Positions 33,898 through 46,325 of a stretch of 64,000 nt of DNA are shown in pieces (the first letter of the stretch is position 1; each line of letters starts with the position of its first letter). Location of the stretch: assembly GCA_003184365.1 (NCBI GenBank), contig NKYR01000049.1, positions 218,226 to 282,225 on the forward strand, in the 5' to 3' direction. The notes under the pieces are model-generated. The model was not told where the DNA came from, made no database searches, and saw nothing but the letters and a program-made list of their open reading frames with translations. This DNA comes from Evernia prunastri. Its lineage: Eukaryota > Ascomycota > Lecanoromycetes > Lecanorales > Parmeliaceae. The position numbers were made by a program, and so were the translations under genes.

Positions 33898-34830
33898 ATG
33901 GCCAACCCCTCTGGCGTCAAGCTCCTGAGTCGCCCGGTCACCAGACTACCAAAGACACCTCTTCCTCAAAACACCCTCCTCATCCGCAAGCCTATGCAAA
34001 AAGGCGTCCCATTGCCCACTTCCGAAACTCCCAGCCAGACCATCCACTACGGCCAGCATATCTACTTCTACAACAACATCCGCACAAATCAAGTCGTCTA
34101 CTCTTTGACCCGCCATCTCAATAACGCCGCTTCGCTCTCCCAACTGCCCTTCCTTGGCAAGAAAACCGTGCCCTCGAGATTACGGAAAGATCTATGGGAC
34201 CCATTCTGCATGGTGTATTTCCCAAGCCCGCATGCGGGGTTGGCGGCGTATAGAAAATTGAGAGAGTTCAGGGTGTTGCATGAGAAGAGTTACCCGCTGG
34301 ATATTATTACAGAGACGGAAGGGAAATGGAAGGGCTCATTACTACCGAAGAAGAGGCGTGGGAAAGTCCTTATGGATCAAAAAGCCAACAGTGTCGCAGA
34401 TCTGGCGGCTGTGCTGCAACTTCAAGAAATAGGGCCATCAGAGGAAAGGATAGTGAATGCAGAGAGGAGAAGGCGGAGGGTGGAAACCTTGAAAAAGCAG
34501 AAAGGGGAGTATAGTGTGAAAAAAGCACCAGTCGATGTTGCTAGCGAGATGGGAGGTGTGGAAGGTGTAACAGTCAGATGGGCCAACTACCTGGACAGGG
34601 AGTTTGCGGAGACGTGGCCGGAGGCGGTGCGTCACATTGAGTTGGAAAAGAGTAGGTATACAGCTGCGTTCCCAGCAGTGGAAACCTTGGAGAATGAAAA
34701 AGGGGTGAAAGGTGAAGTTGTAGTTGATGGGGGTGATGGCAGATTTTGGCAGGAAGGAGATAATAGAGGGTCGCAATTGGATTCTGCTCTAAGGGAGGGC
34801 GCGCAGAAGCAGGCGATGGTTACGGCTTAA
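33898..34830 (+). CDS. mhr1: Mitochondrial large-subunit ribosomal protein mL67 (Mhr1)
   Basis: A single exon of 310 codons from the ATG at 33898. An in-frame ATG at 33814 exists, but the family start fits MANPSGVKLL better. The conserved core is clear: IYFYNNIRTNQVVYSLTRHL, LPFLGKKTVPSRLRKDLW, GLAAYRKLREFR and LMDQKANSVADLAAVL. The yeast protein was named for mitochondrial homologous recombination (mtDNA pairing) and is also the ribosomal protein mL67. The C-terminal third is charged and less conserved. It is divergent from vps38 and convergent with utp8, with only 87 bp between the stop codons. Confidence 0.93.
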   Translation: MANPSGVKLLSRPVTRLPKTPLPQNTLLIRKPMQKGVPLPTSETPSQTIHYGQHIYFYNNIRTNQVVYSLTRHLNNAASLSQLPFLGKKTVPSRLRKDLWDPFCMVYFPSPHAGLAAYRKLREFRVLHEKSYPLDIITETEGKWKGSLLPKKRRGKVLMDQKANSVADLAAVLQLQEIGPSEERIVNAERRRRRVETLKKQKGEYSVKKAPVDVASEMGGVEGVTVRWANYLDREFAETWPEAVRHIELEKSRYTAAFPAVETLENEKGVKGEVVVDGGDGRFWQEGDNRGSQLDSALREGAQKQAMVTA

Positions 34831-34917
34831 GCACTTGATTTACACACAAAGGGTATATCTCACCCAAATCACTGTGTATGGCCTAGCCGTGCGTCTGACT
34901 ATGTGTTGACATCATGT

Positions 34918-37668
34918 TTATATCATGATACGGTCAAAGCTATATTTTCCCACCATCTTACTCTTTAGCCTCCCAATATCTCTCCTGCTTCGCTTTATGA
35001 GCTCTCCGCCAGCGCCAACTTTAGTCGTCGAGACAACAGGCGCGGGCTTGAGACCTAATGGCAGAAGCTGAGAGGCTTCTTCGTCAAGAGTTAAGGTCAT
35101 GGGCTTTGCTGGAAGAGCTGGATGCTGAACTTCGTTCGACCTCGACTGTTTCACAACAGGATTGAGAGTGTCCTTGCCGCAAAGTAGTATCTCTCCCAGC
35201 ATGCCTTTAAGATAGATGGCCTCTTCGATGCCTTCTAGCGCTGCCGAAATCTCTGCTTTCATATATGCTATGGTATCGGCAGTCTCTGTCAAGTCGTCGG
35301 ACATGGAATTGCCTAATATCAAGCCACCCGTCCCGAGGCTGTTAATGACGCAACTGAGGAGGTGTGCTATGAAACACATTTGACTATCGTTTTGGAGTTC
35401 GAGATCCAAAGTGTCCAGGCTGTCTTCATACGGGGAAAGCCATCCGCCTCGAGCAATTTCCATTCGCAAGGTATCCACTAGGATGCGCAATTGCAGAGTG
35501 GACAGCTCTCGCTTAAGAGCCCGAGCTGTAGAAGAAGAGGGGCAAGCATAGAGCCTCTTCATTGCGAAATTCAATACTCGGCGACTTACCTTATTATCAG
35601 GGAGAATTGGAGGAGGCGGCGGGTGGACCTCGGTGGTTTCTTCCATAACAAGCTGCCTTTTTTGATTGTTACCGTTGTCGTCTTCCCTGTCATCGTTGGT
35701 CAAGAGTTGTGGCCTCTCCGTGGCCTCCACGTCCGGACTTTGTGTGACGATGATAAGAACACAAACAAGCTCTTGTGAGCTCAAAGGGACTGGACTGGCT
35801 AACATAGACAGGAGAATTTCCAGCGATGAGTCGAACTTCGCAAGGGCTTGGATCAGCGACCCAGCCGCCAGCTTTGAAATTATTGGAAGCGCCCCATACT
35901 GTTTCAGTGAGATTTCAATTCGATCCAAGGTGAGGAGACCATGTTCGATCAACCAATTGCCAATTTCAGGTGGAAATAAGCGGATATCCAAAATCCAGGG
36001 ATATTCACCTGCTGGATCGACATCAAGGGGAGCCTGCTCTACCGAGAATATAGCCTGCAGGGCGTAGCTGACGACATGCTGGTCAACGCGATCTCTACTC
36101 CCAGAATTGTATGTCTTCTTGTCTTCCCCAGTAGCCTTCAGACCCAACGCAGTGGCCATAAGCCTCTGAAACTCCTTTCCATCATTTCGCGTGAGACACC
36201 TGTCGAGAGCATCCTTCTGGCCTTTCCAATCAAGGTCATCAAAGACTGGTAGGTAATGGCCTAGAGACTTGATTCTGCAAGGTGGTTCGCTCGAAATTGG
36301 AGGAGCTCCACTCATTGATGAAGAGCCACGGCCAACGGAGTCCACAAGCAAACCTGGTCTTTTGCGCTTTCGCGATACATCTAATCTCGGAGTGGTGGAT
36401 ATTTGGACAGCTAAAATCTTCCTTCCATCAAGCGCAACTATAATATCCAGAGGTGAGAAGTATGACAGAAGTCGCATGTCTTCCGTTCTTGTTGTTTCTA
36501 AATCCTGAGGCTTGTTTGAGTTCTGAGTGCGTATGGCTTCGTGGCTCAATGCCAAAGTACCCTCCACCTGGAGAGAACCATATCGAAGATCCATCACAGA
36601 GAGGGAAGCGCCTCTGATAGAGGCAATTAATTCTGACGATAGTCGCAAGAAGGAGGCGTCGTTCCCAAAAATTGTATGAGCAAGACGGGGAACAGATCCA
36701 CTCAGGTCATACACAGCCAATGCACCATCTACGTTTTGATAGATAGTCCCACTCGCGGTATGCATTGTGATCTGAGACTTCTTCGAAATGAAGAGACTCG
36801 GCTCGGGCATGGCTAGGGTCGCCAAGCGTTGTAGTCCATGTCCAGTGCCTAATGCAAGACCACTTCTGTTTGAGTCTGCAATGCTGATGTGAAAGATCTG
36901 TAATTCCAACATCCCAGCATTGTTGTCCGCATCCCTTTTCGGACGAGTCATGACGACCAAAAGGCTGCGATGGGCAGCATCTTTGTCTGGCCCCAACCTT
37001 GCCAGAATATCCTCTCTACCCCTCAAAATTGCTTTACGGGCTTCTTGAACGCTCAAGACTGCTGCTGCCTGGATATCCAGCACTGAATCCAGATTTGAGG
37101 CGCCAGCATTGATGCTTGAACGCCATTCCTCGCTCTCCAGGCCAGCTGAGTAGCCCGTGACCATTCCATCCTGGTGTAAGGCAAGCAATTTGTTCTCAGA
37201 CCCGGCCTCAAAGGTATCCAAATGGGTTACCAACGCAGCTTCCTTGCTCAGATTGATTGACGCAGTCGTGATCTCTGTGTTATTGAGTTCGGAAAAGCGC
37301 ATAATTTGAGGTTTGGGGGACGTCACTGAGCAGTACGTGTACCTTCGAGCAGGTTTGTTTTCTAACCGGCGTAATCGAGTTGAGCATGGTGGGCAGGTAA
37401 ACACAGCTTGGGGAGATATTGCATAGGATGTGATCAGCTTTGACGATTGAACCTTTACCGATTGTAAGCTGATTCGAAGTGCCTTCAAGCAGAACTCTAT
37501 ACTCACATCATAAACGTTGACCCCCTGACGGTCAATTGCTAGGGCAAGCTCTGATCTCTTTCGCTTCTTTGATCCTGTAATGGCAAGAACATCGGTAGCA
37601 AGTATATTTCCAGGTATGCCAATAAGGTCTTGCTGTATGTCTGCTAGAAGATAGGGTTTCTGAATCAT
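34918..37668 (-). CDS. utp8: U3 snoRNP / t-UTP component Utp8
   Basis: The open frame of 916 codons contains an intron with no stop and a length of 54 nt (37506-37453). Removing it joins NVYD to VQSSKLITSYAISPQA and leaves 898 residues. The N-terminus (MIQKPYLLADI, SGSKKRKRSELA-like basic run, LITSYAISPQAVFTCPP) fits the Utp8 beta-propeller family of fungi. The C-terminal half is helical, with a basic end (IKRSRRDIGRLKSKMVGKY). Utp8 belongs to the t-UTP subcomplex of the small-subunit processome in the nucleolus, and in yeast it also aids tRNA export. Identification rests on remembered N-terminal motifs, so it is good but not certain. It is divergent from elg1. Confidence 0.75.
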   Translation of the reverse strand: MIQKPYLLADIQQDLIGIPGNILATDVLAITGSKKRKRSELALAIDRQGVNVYDVSIEFCLKALRISLQSVKVQSSKLITSYAISPQAVFTCPPCSTRLRRLENKPARRYTYCSVTSPKPQIMRFSELNNTEITTASINLSKEAALVTHLDTFEAGSENKLLALHQDGMVTGYSAGLESEEWRSSINAGASNLDSVLDIQAAAVLSVQEARKAILRGREDILARLGPDKDAAHRSLLVVMTRPKRDADNNAGMLELQIFHISIADSNRSGLALGTGHGLQRLATLAMPEPSLFISKKSQITMHTASGTIYQNVDGALAVYDLSGSVPRLAHTIFGNDASFLRLSSELIASIRGASLSVMDLRYGSLQVEGTLALSHEAIRTQNSNKPQDLETTRTEDMRLLSYFSPLDIIVALDGRKILAVQISTTPRLDVSRKRKRPGLLVDSVGRGSSSMSGAPPISSEPPCRIKSLGHYLPVFDDLDWKGQKDALDRCLTRNDGKEFQRLMATALGLKATGEDKKTYNSGSRDRVDQHVVSYALQAIFSVEQAPLDVDPAGEYPWILDIRLFPPEIGNWLIEHGLLTLDRIEISLKQYGALPIISKLAAGSLIQALAKFDSSLEILLSMLASPVPLSSQELVCVLIIVTQSPDVEATERPQLLTNDDREDDNGNNQKRQLVMEETTEVHPPPPPILPDNKVSRRVLNFAMKRLYACPSSSTARALKRELSTLQLRILVDTLRMEIARGGWLSPYEDSLDTLDLELQNDSQMCFIAHLLSCVINSLGTGGLILGNSMSDDLTETADTIAYMKAEISAALEGIEEAIYLKGMLGEILLCGKDTLNPVVKQSRSNEVQHPALPAKPMTLTLDEEASQLLPLGLKPAPVVSTTKVGAGGELIKRSRRDIGRLKSKMVGKYSFDRIMI

Positions 37669-38027
37669 TTTCGAACACGCAATTTTTCATAAAGCCATGA
37701 TAGCTTTGATCTAGAGCAGGCCTGTAGACTTGCACACAATTACTCCGAGATTCCTTCCAAAAGTTCGTGATCAATTTACCACTGCCGAGGTTTAGCCTTA
37801 CGCGCTAACAGCAATCGACGCGAAGCGTGTTGAAAGGTGACGGAGAGATTGAGAAAGTGCATGCTACTTCACTCCAGTATGGAGAAGGTGGGGCAAGTAA
37901 TATTTCCAGTCTTCATCCCGGCCTTCTCTATCAGACTAATGTTAATCCCTTTGCTGCCCACCAAGACAGGATGAAATCCATAGAGCCTAGGACAAGCATG
38001 CTTGCTGGCAGCGACACACAGGGCTGA
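37669..38027. promoter_or_regulatory. Divergent utp8 / elg1 promoter
   Basis: This 359-bp spacer lies between two outward-reading nuclear housekeeping genes. No specific site was recognised. Confidence 0.4.
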
Positions 38028-41000
38028 ATGGCTGCGGTTGTGAGTATGGCTAATGACAATGGGCGAGATGTGCATCCTTTTTTTATGCCCAAGGCCAGTG
38101 AGTTCCTCTCGCGTCAACTCCTTGTCACACCCAAATCACTATCTGAGGCTAAATCATAAGCAGACACCGGACACTCCACGGAGACCGGCTTTGGGGTGAA
38201 CCACACGCATCGCAAAAGGCAGAGAACAAAGTCACCTGATAAAGAGCCTGCTGTCCTGGACCGACTGGAGACAAACGGGTGGATGGACCAGCTGAACGCT
38301 GCCGCTTCTGGGGCACTGCCAGGGTCGCGTGCCACATACAGTTCTACAAGCGATCAGGGTGAAAGTAGCGTTGGTCGTACTACCCGTAAGCGGAGAGAAG
38401 GAGGCACCAATGTACCCAGCCTGTCAGTAAGGGGCAGAAGTCGAAATGGCTCTTCTACCGAATCCTCCCGTCCTCTCAACGCAGACATGCCTTTGGCTGG
38501 GGAGATCTCACAGCCTTCAGACCCAAAGTCGAACAAGAACACCGCGAGGACCCCGCCAAAGAAGATATTGAGGATTCGCCCAGACGGCAAACTGGGTTCA
38601 CCCAAGGCCAAAGCCTCAACACAGGACGCAAAGTCCAAGCGTGGCAGGAAGTCCGCAAAGGCTGAGATACCTCCCAAGACGCTGGTGGCCAGTATTAGGT
38701 ACGGCAAAGATGGCCAATCTCGGTTTTCCGTGGGAGAGAAGATTGCAAATATCTTCTCAGGCACAGCCAGCAACCCGAGTCCCGCAAAGTCAAAGCCCAA
38801 CAGACCGCCCGAATCTCCAAAGCCAACCCATCCATTCTTTCTTAGTGGGCCCAAGCGCGATCAGCGCCAACCGGAGTTAGCGCAGTGCAATGACTATAGC
38901 GAGGCTGGACCAGGAGACCGCCCTGTAGCACCAAAAGGAAGAGTTGTTAGCCCTACCAAGGCAAGAGTGACAAGCAAACCTCTTGGTATTGCTGGAGTCT
39001 CAGCTGGAATTTTTGGACTCGGAGGAAATCCGTTCCGTCCCGATCATGCGCGAATATCTCGATTTCCTGGTGCAATGGAGTCTTTATGGCCTCCTGAAGG
39101 TATGGTTCATGTTAGACAAGACTACGAGTCAGCTGAAATGACTACCCCAAGACCTCATGGCTCTCGTGCCACAAAAACTCTCCGGAAGATGAAGGAAGCA
39201 GAAATCCGCATACCGAAAGAGGAGCGAATTCTGACGCCATACCTCGAGGTCATTCAGGCCTATCGAAGCGACTGTGAGGTTATCGGAAGAGTCCATTCTC
39301 GGGAATGGCGCGAATTCCGGCGTCCGCTTCGCCGACTTCTGACCGGCCTTGAACTGCAGCAAATTGTACGCCGGAAAATTGCAAGTAGGCTCTCAACGCC
39401 ATACCAGAACACTACTGATAGACAAGACGAAGATGAATGCGCTAACTTAAAAAAATCTCAAAGCCCGCTCCATCCTGCTGTACAGCACATATATAAGGAG
39501 ATCGCGACCTCTCTAACTTCGTTTGATAAATTCGAGTGTGAGACTCAAGATTGGGTGAACAAATATGCACCAGCCAGTGCCGATAAAGTGTTGCAAACAG
39601 GCCGTGAAGTACCTATTCTTAGAAACTGGCTGAAGAGCTTGACAATCAACTCTGTTGGTTTTCGAGCCGGTAATGCTTCAAAGACCAGAGAATCCTCCGT
39701 ATCTTCTCGGAGGGCTACAACGAAAAGAAAAAAAAGGACAGCAGAAGAGCTAGATGGCTTTTTAGTATCAAGCGAAGAGGAAGCCAACGAAATGTGCCAG
39801 GTTACAGACTCTGAAGACAGTCACCCAACAGGACTGAATCTGAGAAAGTCGGTAATCCGCTCCAGAGATGCAGATAACTCTGGCAACGGCGAGCGAGCCA
39901 CCAATGCCGTCGTCATTAGTGGTCCGCACGGGTGTGGCAAAACTGCTGCTGTGCATGCAGTTGCTCGAGAACTTGGGTTTGAAGTTTTCGAAATTAACGC
40001 TGGCAGCCGGAGAAGTGGCAAAGACATTTTGGACAGAGTGGGTGACATGGCTCGAAATCATCTTGTGAAGCAAGCCCATTCAGATCGAGGCGCAGACGGC
40101 AAAGAGGAGGTCGAGGCCATGAATCTGTTAGACGAGAAGCTGAAGCAAGACCTAGACTCTGGAAGACAAGGAACCATGAATTCATTTTTTAAGTCTAGAG
40201 GAGCGCCAAAGACAAGTCCTTCAAAAAGAAAACAGAAAGCACACATACCGAGCACTCAGAAGGAGCCTCCACGAAAGCACCAAAGTCAAAGGCAGTCCCT
40301 CATTCTCCTGGAGGAGGTCGACGTACTCTTCGACGAAGACAAGGCCTTCTGGGCCACCACCCTTGAATTGCTAACACAATCCAAGCGACCTGTCATAATG
40401 ACCTGTACCGATGAAAGCCTGCTTCCGTTAGAAGATATGGTCTTGAATGCTATCCTGCGTTTCACCCCTGCTCCAGAGCAACTAGCCACAGACTACTTAT
40501 TGCTTGTGGCTTGCAACGAGGGTCACTTACTCCCAAGGGACGCCGTTTCCAATCTATATAAATCAAAAGGTTCTGATCTGCGGGTATCGATGACTGAGCT
40601 CAACTTCTTCTGCCAAATGGCGATTGGTGACACTAAAGGAGGTTTAGAATGGATGCTCACAAAATCAACTTCGACAAATTCTAATGCCCAGAACCAAGAA
40701 AATTTGCGTGTCATAAGCGACGGAACATATCAGAGTGGTATGGGCTGGCTGGGTGGCCAACATGAGACGTTTCCGGCAGAACGGTCCACAGATGATGAAG
40801 CAGAGATGCTTTTGAAAGCTCGGGATGGATGGGGTCTAGACGTTGGAGCTTGTAAAGCACACGTTTGGCCGGTTACTCAAGAGGAACTGCCGCAGGCTTT
40901 GGCTCTCCAGCGATTGCAACTTATTGACCAGGTATTCGATGCCCTCAGTGCGGCAGACACCTTCATCCCCGGGATGGTGAGTCCATAGTGTACCATATCG

Positions 41001-41748
41001 GGCTGACAAAACTGACCATTGTCAGGTTTCCATTGACAACGCTCAACCCGAGCTCAACGAGAAAGCGCGCAGCAATTTTGTTGAAGGCCTAAGTCTTCTC
41101 CAAGCGGACCATGTCGTTGACCAGACAGGCGTGACCGCAGCCATAGCCTTTACAGTCAAGGCATGCGCGAGGATATTAATGCACCCCCGCGATGAAGAAA
41201 CTGCTCGGCCCCCATTGAGCGATGAGAAGATAACCCAGATGATCGCCGAGAACATGCAAGCTTGCAGTCCTGAAAAAACAGACCTGAGATCCAACTATGC
41301 GGCAGTGTTTGAGCCTATTGCAAGGTCTAATAAACCAGCCCTTGGCATCCCGAAGGGCCTTCAACTCTCGACATTTGACGGACCACTATCCATCATAACC
41401 GAAGATCTCGCGCCCTACGTACGCTCCATCGTCTCCTACGATCTCCGGCTAGAGGAGCAACGGCGACTATTGAGCTCTTTGCTCTCACAACCAGGCAAAA
41501 ATGGCAAAAGGCAGCGGACTACGCGAGCTAGCCGTGCAGCGCTCGAGGGCGGTAGTAAAGCTCATACGAGAAGGGAGAGATGGTTCCCAAACAACACCAA
41601 CTTCGACTCGGTGTTGCAGTCTGGGGGGAAAGGTTGGCAGGATATTGCTCAGAAGCAAGCAATGGCTGAGCAATCTGAAGAGGAAACAAGGCTAGACGAG
41701 GGATCGAGGAGAGACTCGACAGGGAGCGCAATGGAGAGTGATGCTTGA
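38028..41748 (+). CDS. elg1: Elg1/ATAD5-like replication factor C subunit (PCNA unloader)
   Basis: Exons 38028-38112, 38161-40976 and 41026-41748 give 1,207 residues. The start is supported by NGRDVHPFFMPKASEF, a typical fungal Elg1 opening, and by the frame-preserving first intron. The N-terminal 450 residues are basic and disordered. The AAA+ core follows: Walker A GPHGCGKTAAVHAVA, then ELGFEVFEINAGSRRSGKDI, and a Walker B-like LILLEEVDVLFDEDKAFW. WVNKYAPASADKVL precedes the ATPase, as in RFC large subunits. Elg1 with Rfc2-5 removes PCNA from DNA after replication. The Walker B region has E-E-V-D in place of D-E-x-D, which is usual for this family. Confidence 0.9.
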
Positions 41749-43620
41749 TGCTTTGAATTGACCACTATTGAGCCAGGGACGAGGAAATATTGATTCCGTT
41801 TTAGGTCGCAGTGATCTAGCATACCATGGCTTGATTTGCATTGAAGCGCTCATAGTAGGACTTGCTCTGTAGAATACGTAGCTGAACTATTTAGTATCCT
41901 TAAAAGCAAAGAGCCATGATTGAAATGTTGAACATGGCACGGTAGCCCTCATAGTCATGGGTCTAGGCGACAGTAGCCCTTGCGAGGTGCATTAATCTTT
42001 GGCCTGCCCCTTCCTCGTCGTGTACGAGAACAGAACATCCGCCGATATTTTACTACTAACAAAATGAATCTTCATCTTTTTCAATTCGTAAACCTAAATC
42101 TCTTGGAAAATTTCAACGTCTGCCACCAACAGAAAGATTATCATGACGATATTACTGTATGCAGTTCTTGCGCTCTTAAGTAGTAGCACAAGATGCGAGG
42201 GCTCAGCCGCCACCTTTGACGCGCTTTTGCCCTGCATAGCTGTAGACACGACCTTTCTGCTAACTCACGTCACAAAAGGCAGAAGAAGTCTCGCCATATT
42301 TGCTCGTCATAGGTTCCCAGTCCTTCGTTTCAGTCCTAGAGTAAATTGTCTCTCAAGGGACAGCGTAAGCATCATTTGGCCAAGCTCCTGCACAGCCGAT
42401 GCTGGCTGCGATGAGGCCACGACCGAAGTGTACCAAGGACAAGGAGCGACGGTCCACGGCTGGCTGTAGGAACATAGCGGTGTTCAATCAAGCTAGTGGT
42501 TCACAACCGAATGTTGCACGTTTGTATGATTGAGATGGTAGCCAATCATAGTATCCGTAAGTGTTAAAATGGACAAACACAGCAGTAGATTCCTGGGGGC
42601 ACGCTTCTCTGGGAAAGCAAAAAACACCTAAAGCGGGAGAGCATAGAAGGCGAGCTATGAAAATTCCATTTTAAATATGTGAAGCAGCAATTTCTGGCCA
42701 GATGGGACGGTCGTATGACGAAATGTACGTCAAAGCTGGCTTTGGTGATATATATTTTGTCCAGATATTAAGGCTAGACTGTACATGAGCTGTGCGGGCT
42801 GGTTGTTAGAGTCATCTAGTTGAATATCGTAGTGATACCCGTTGCAGTCAATACTTCCCTTTTTCCTTGGGTCTGGCTGCACCGTGACGTTTCCAGAGAT
42901 GGGATCTGGCCATCGCAGCAAGTCCAGTGAAGGTGCCTGATTCCCAATTTACATCGCCGACTCTCCTCCATTATTCAGAAATCTGTCTGGAGAGTATGCC
43001 TCGAGGTAGTGAGCAAAGATTCCGACCTTGTAAAACATTTGCCCAGAAGCATTAATAATCCTTACGGGTTGAGCGTAGCTAGGACGCGCACATAGATGGA
43101 AGAGGAAAATGCAACAGTAGAAACGTGCGGGATTTCTGCCAGATGACACGTGTGATAGAGTGGATGGGAGACTGAGAGTGGCCCGAGGCCGAAGATGACG
43201 AAATGAAGGTTGACATCGCTCTTCTTTACAAGTGTAGTAATCGTAGTACAATCTTCCACCTCTATCAGAACCGTGGTTGCGAGCAAGTCGCAGAAATTGG
43301 ACTAAGTCTCAGGGACAGTCTGACAGTTGCAGGTAGAACAGAAGCAGAAAGGTGGAATTTGTAATTCTTCTTTCCTCACGTGTTATGTTGCAGCACCTTA
43401 CCTAGAGTAAGTTACCTCATGTACAACATAGCATCTTTCTAGACGCTAGGCGTTTAAACCGCGTCGCCGCCCCGGGCATTTGGCTTCTCCGATTTCTTCG
43501 TCAGATTCTTCGACCGCCCAATGTCAAGTCCGTCTCAATCTACACTTTCAAGGAGAGGAGATCGAGTAATTGAGTGTTAAAGCGGTAAAACCGAGCCACA
43601 ACAGAGCACTCTTAGCCAAG
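41749..43620. other. Intergenic region with weak candidate exons
   Basis: About 1.9 kb. A plus-strand frame at 42143-42469 begins with a short hydrophobic stretch that could pass for a signal peptide. Minus-strand frames at 42949-43251 and 42730-42921 might be two exons of a small secreted protein. None has a recognised domain or a verified splice, so none is called. Confidence 0.35.
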
Positions 43621-46026
43621 ATGTCGCTTTTTGGAAGCTCCCCAGACGACTCGAGCTTGTCCGCACAGCATGCGCGCCCAAATCAGAAATCCTCTCTTTT
43701 CGATGACGAGCAAGCACCAGGTGCAAAGTCAGGCAGCTCTTTATTCGACGATGAAGGCAATAATGGAGCTTCACCATGGGATATGCCGACGCCGAAAAAA
43801 GCCGGGAGGAGCGACTTGGTCAAGAGGCTCCTTCCCGCATCCGATGTTCCAGAAAGCTACATTGATGCCTTCGATGCTTTACGGGAGACGAGTTACAAAG
43901 CAGAAGGCGGTCAGATAAGGATTGCCGGTGCACAACATCTGTTTGAAGGTTGTGGGCTTGATGCGTCGGAGCAGGACAGGATACTCAGGCTTGTCAGCGG
44001 TGGGCAGGATACTGGACTTGGTCGGAACGAATTCAACGTCTTGCTCGCCCTCATTGGTTTATCCCAGGAGCGTGAAGAGGCTTCCTTGGACTCGGTTGAC
44101 GAGAGACGAAGAAGTGAGCAAGACTGAGTAGTGTGAAGCGTAGACTATCAAGGCTAATATTTCTATTCCTAGATCTTCCCGAGCCCTCAATACCCTTCAT
44201 AAAGCAGATCAAGCCTGCCAAAGTTTCCGAAAACCTCGGAGAGACATCTCCAAAACAGGAGGCGCCCAGTGCATCACCCAAGCAGACGACACCCGGAAAT
44301 TCTCCTCCTAAATCACGCCGAATAAGAAAAGACTCGCTGGAGAACATAGATGACGATCCATGGTCCAGCGCAGCCTTGCACAAAGGTCATACCCATACTG
44401 TCAACAATGAGGCAACTCCCTCGTCAAACCCTACAGCAGCGAAACCGATAAGGAACGGGCTCACAGAGCCATCGCGGACAACGAGTGCTTTCACTACATA
44501 TTCCGACAGCCCAAGTTCAACAATGCCCACAGGGGGAGATGCAAGGGAGCCTCCCGTAGACGAAGGTGTTGGAGGTTGGGGATCAGATGGGCCACCTAGC
44601 AGTGGGTTCCCAAACCCAGGACAGTCAGGCAGTGGCTTCGGCTCCAGTGGAGACGACCAGGGCAATCACACTGGAGGGGCCATTGGAAGGTCCTTGGGTG
44701 GAGGGCGGACCACCAACCGGGGCGTCCAGGAGACCGTCACTGTTATTCTTCTTCCAGAAAAGGAAGGCATGTTTATGTTCCAACATCACAACTACGAGGT
44801 GAAGAGTGCGAGAAGAGCAAGCTCGGTTGTAAGAAGATACAGCGACTTTGTGTGGTTGCTAGATTGTTTGCATAAAAGATATCCATTTCGAGCATTGCCA
44901 TTGTTGCCACCGAAAAGAGTTGCTGGTAGGACTGTCTGTCCTGACATCCATTGATTCTGAAGACTGACTACATCCAGTCAACGGAAGGCATCTATCAGCC
45001 GACATTACATTCATGGAGAAGCGCAGACGTGGCCTGGTAAGATTCGTCAATGCTTTAGTCAGACATCCAGTCCTAAGCCAAGAACAACTTGTTGTGATGT
45101 TCTTGACCGTGCCCACTGTGAGTACTGATGGCTCGTTCTATTTGCATCAAAAGCTCATGTTTAGCACCAGGAACTTGCAGTGTGGAGGAAGCAGGCTACC
45201 ATTTCTGTGCAGGAAGAGTTTGTGGGCAAGAGTCTCCCGCCTGACATTGAGGACTCTTTGCCCACAAACCTGTTGGAGACTTTCGACACAGTTCGGTCTG
45301 GCGTTCGGGAGTCATCAGAAAAGTACATCGGCCTTTGCGGTTTGTTAGAGCGTCTAGCGAAGCGAAACCAGGGAATCGCCGCAGATTACCTCCGGTTTTC
45401 GCAAGCATTGATGGCTGTGACTGAAACCTCACAAAGTACATACGCCACTGATACAAACGATGTCCCACTACTGAACGAGGGCATAAGCTCTACCGCGAAG
45501 CACTTAACCACCAGTCAAAGCTTGCTAGAGGACGAAGCTCGAGCTTGGGATGAGGGTGTGCTGGAGGACTTCAAAAAACAACGAGACACTCTTGTTAGTA
45601 TTCGAGACATGTTCGACCGGCGCGATCGATATGCGAAAGACAACATCCCTTATCTAGAGCGAAGGATTGAGAACAATGAGAACAAGCTGGCTGGTCTCAT
45701 GGGCAGGCCGGAAGGGGCCCCAGCCAAACCAGGAGAGCAGGAAAAGCTTGAGCAAGCCGTGAGAGCTGTGAGTACCTTCCGAGATGTGGTGCGATTTTAT
45801 CGTTGACACTTAAAAGGATAAGCAATCAATCATCGACCAACACGCCCGCGGAGTCTTTATCAAAGAGTGCATTCGGGACGAGCTCGTCTTCTTCCAACAA
45901 TCACAATACCAGGTCAGCAGGTTGCATCAAGATTGGAGTCAAGAGCGTGTAAAGTATGCTGAGCTACAAGCTGATAATTGGCGAGCATTAAGCGAAGAGG
46001 TCGACAATATGCCTTTAGGAGAATAA
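43621..46026 (+). CDS. mvp1: Sorting nexin Mvp1 (SNX8-like, PX-BAR)
   Basis: Five exons (43621-44113, 44173-44925, 44978-45117, 45171-45767, 45817-46026) give 730 residues in one frame. The N-terminus has short acidic repeats of the form SLFDDE and an EH-like stretch around SYIDAFDALRETSY. The PX domain starts near VTVILLPEKEGMFMFQHHNY and contains VVRRYSDFVWLLDCL and LPPKRVAVNGRHL, the latter joined across an intron. It provides the basic PI3P pocket. The C-terminal BAR half includes ELAVWRKQATISVQEEF and ends in NWRALSEEVDNMPLGE. Mvp1 binds PI3P on endosomes and drives retromer-independent recycling and vacuolar sorting. The PI3P it binds is made by the complex containing the nearby vps38 product. 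Confidence 0.93.
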
Positions 46027-46325
46027 ATATGACCCTTGATGTACAGATACTGGTGTAGATATCCTCAGCTTACAAAAATATTCCTCTTGGGTGACCAAGA
46101 AATGAGAAAGAAATGGTGCTCTTGATTGCGTGCTCTTGCCATTGCATCTTATTCTTCGCATCATGTAACTAAGGATTCGAGTGATAAAATTCAGCCCTAC
46201 GGGCATCGTCATTTCACCCTCGAAACCCTCACTTCGACAATACTCAAAACCAACATGGTCCGCTAGCACATCTTCATCTCTATTTCAAGTTGATCGGATT
46301 TTACCCCAAACTGGATCGCTTCAAG

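Noticed and set aside
42143..42469. Possible small secreted protein
   Set aside because: A short hydrophobic start is present, but the rest lacks a coherent pattern of paired cysteines or homology, and the region is AT-rich intergenic DNA.
42730..43286. Possible two-exon secreted protein on the minus strand
   Set aside because: The exons could not be joined with convincing splice sites and phase.
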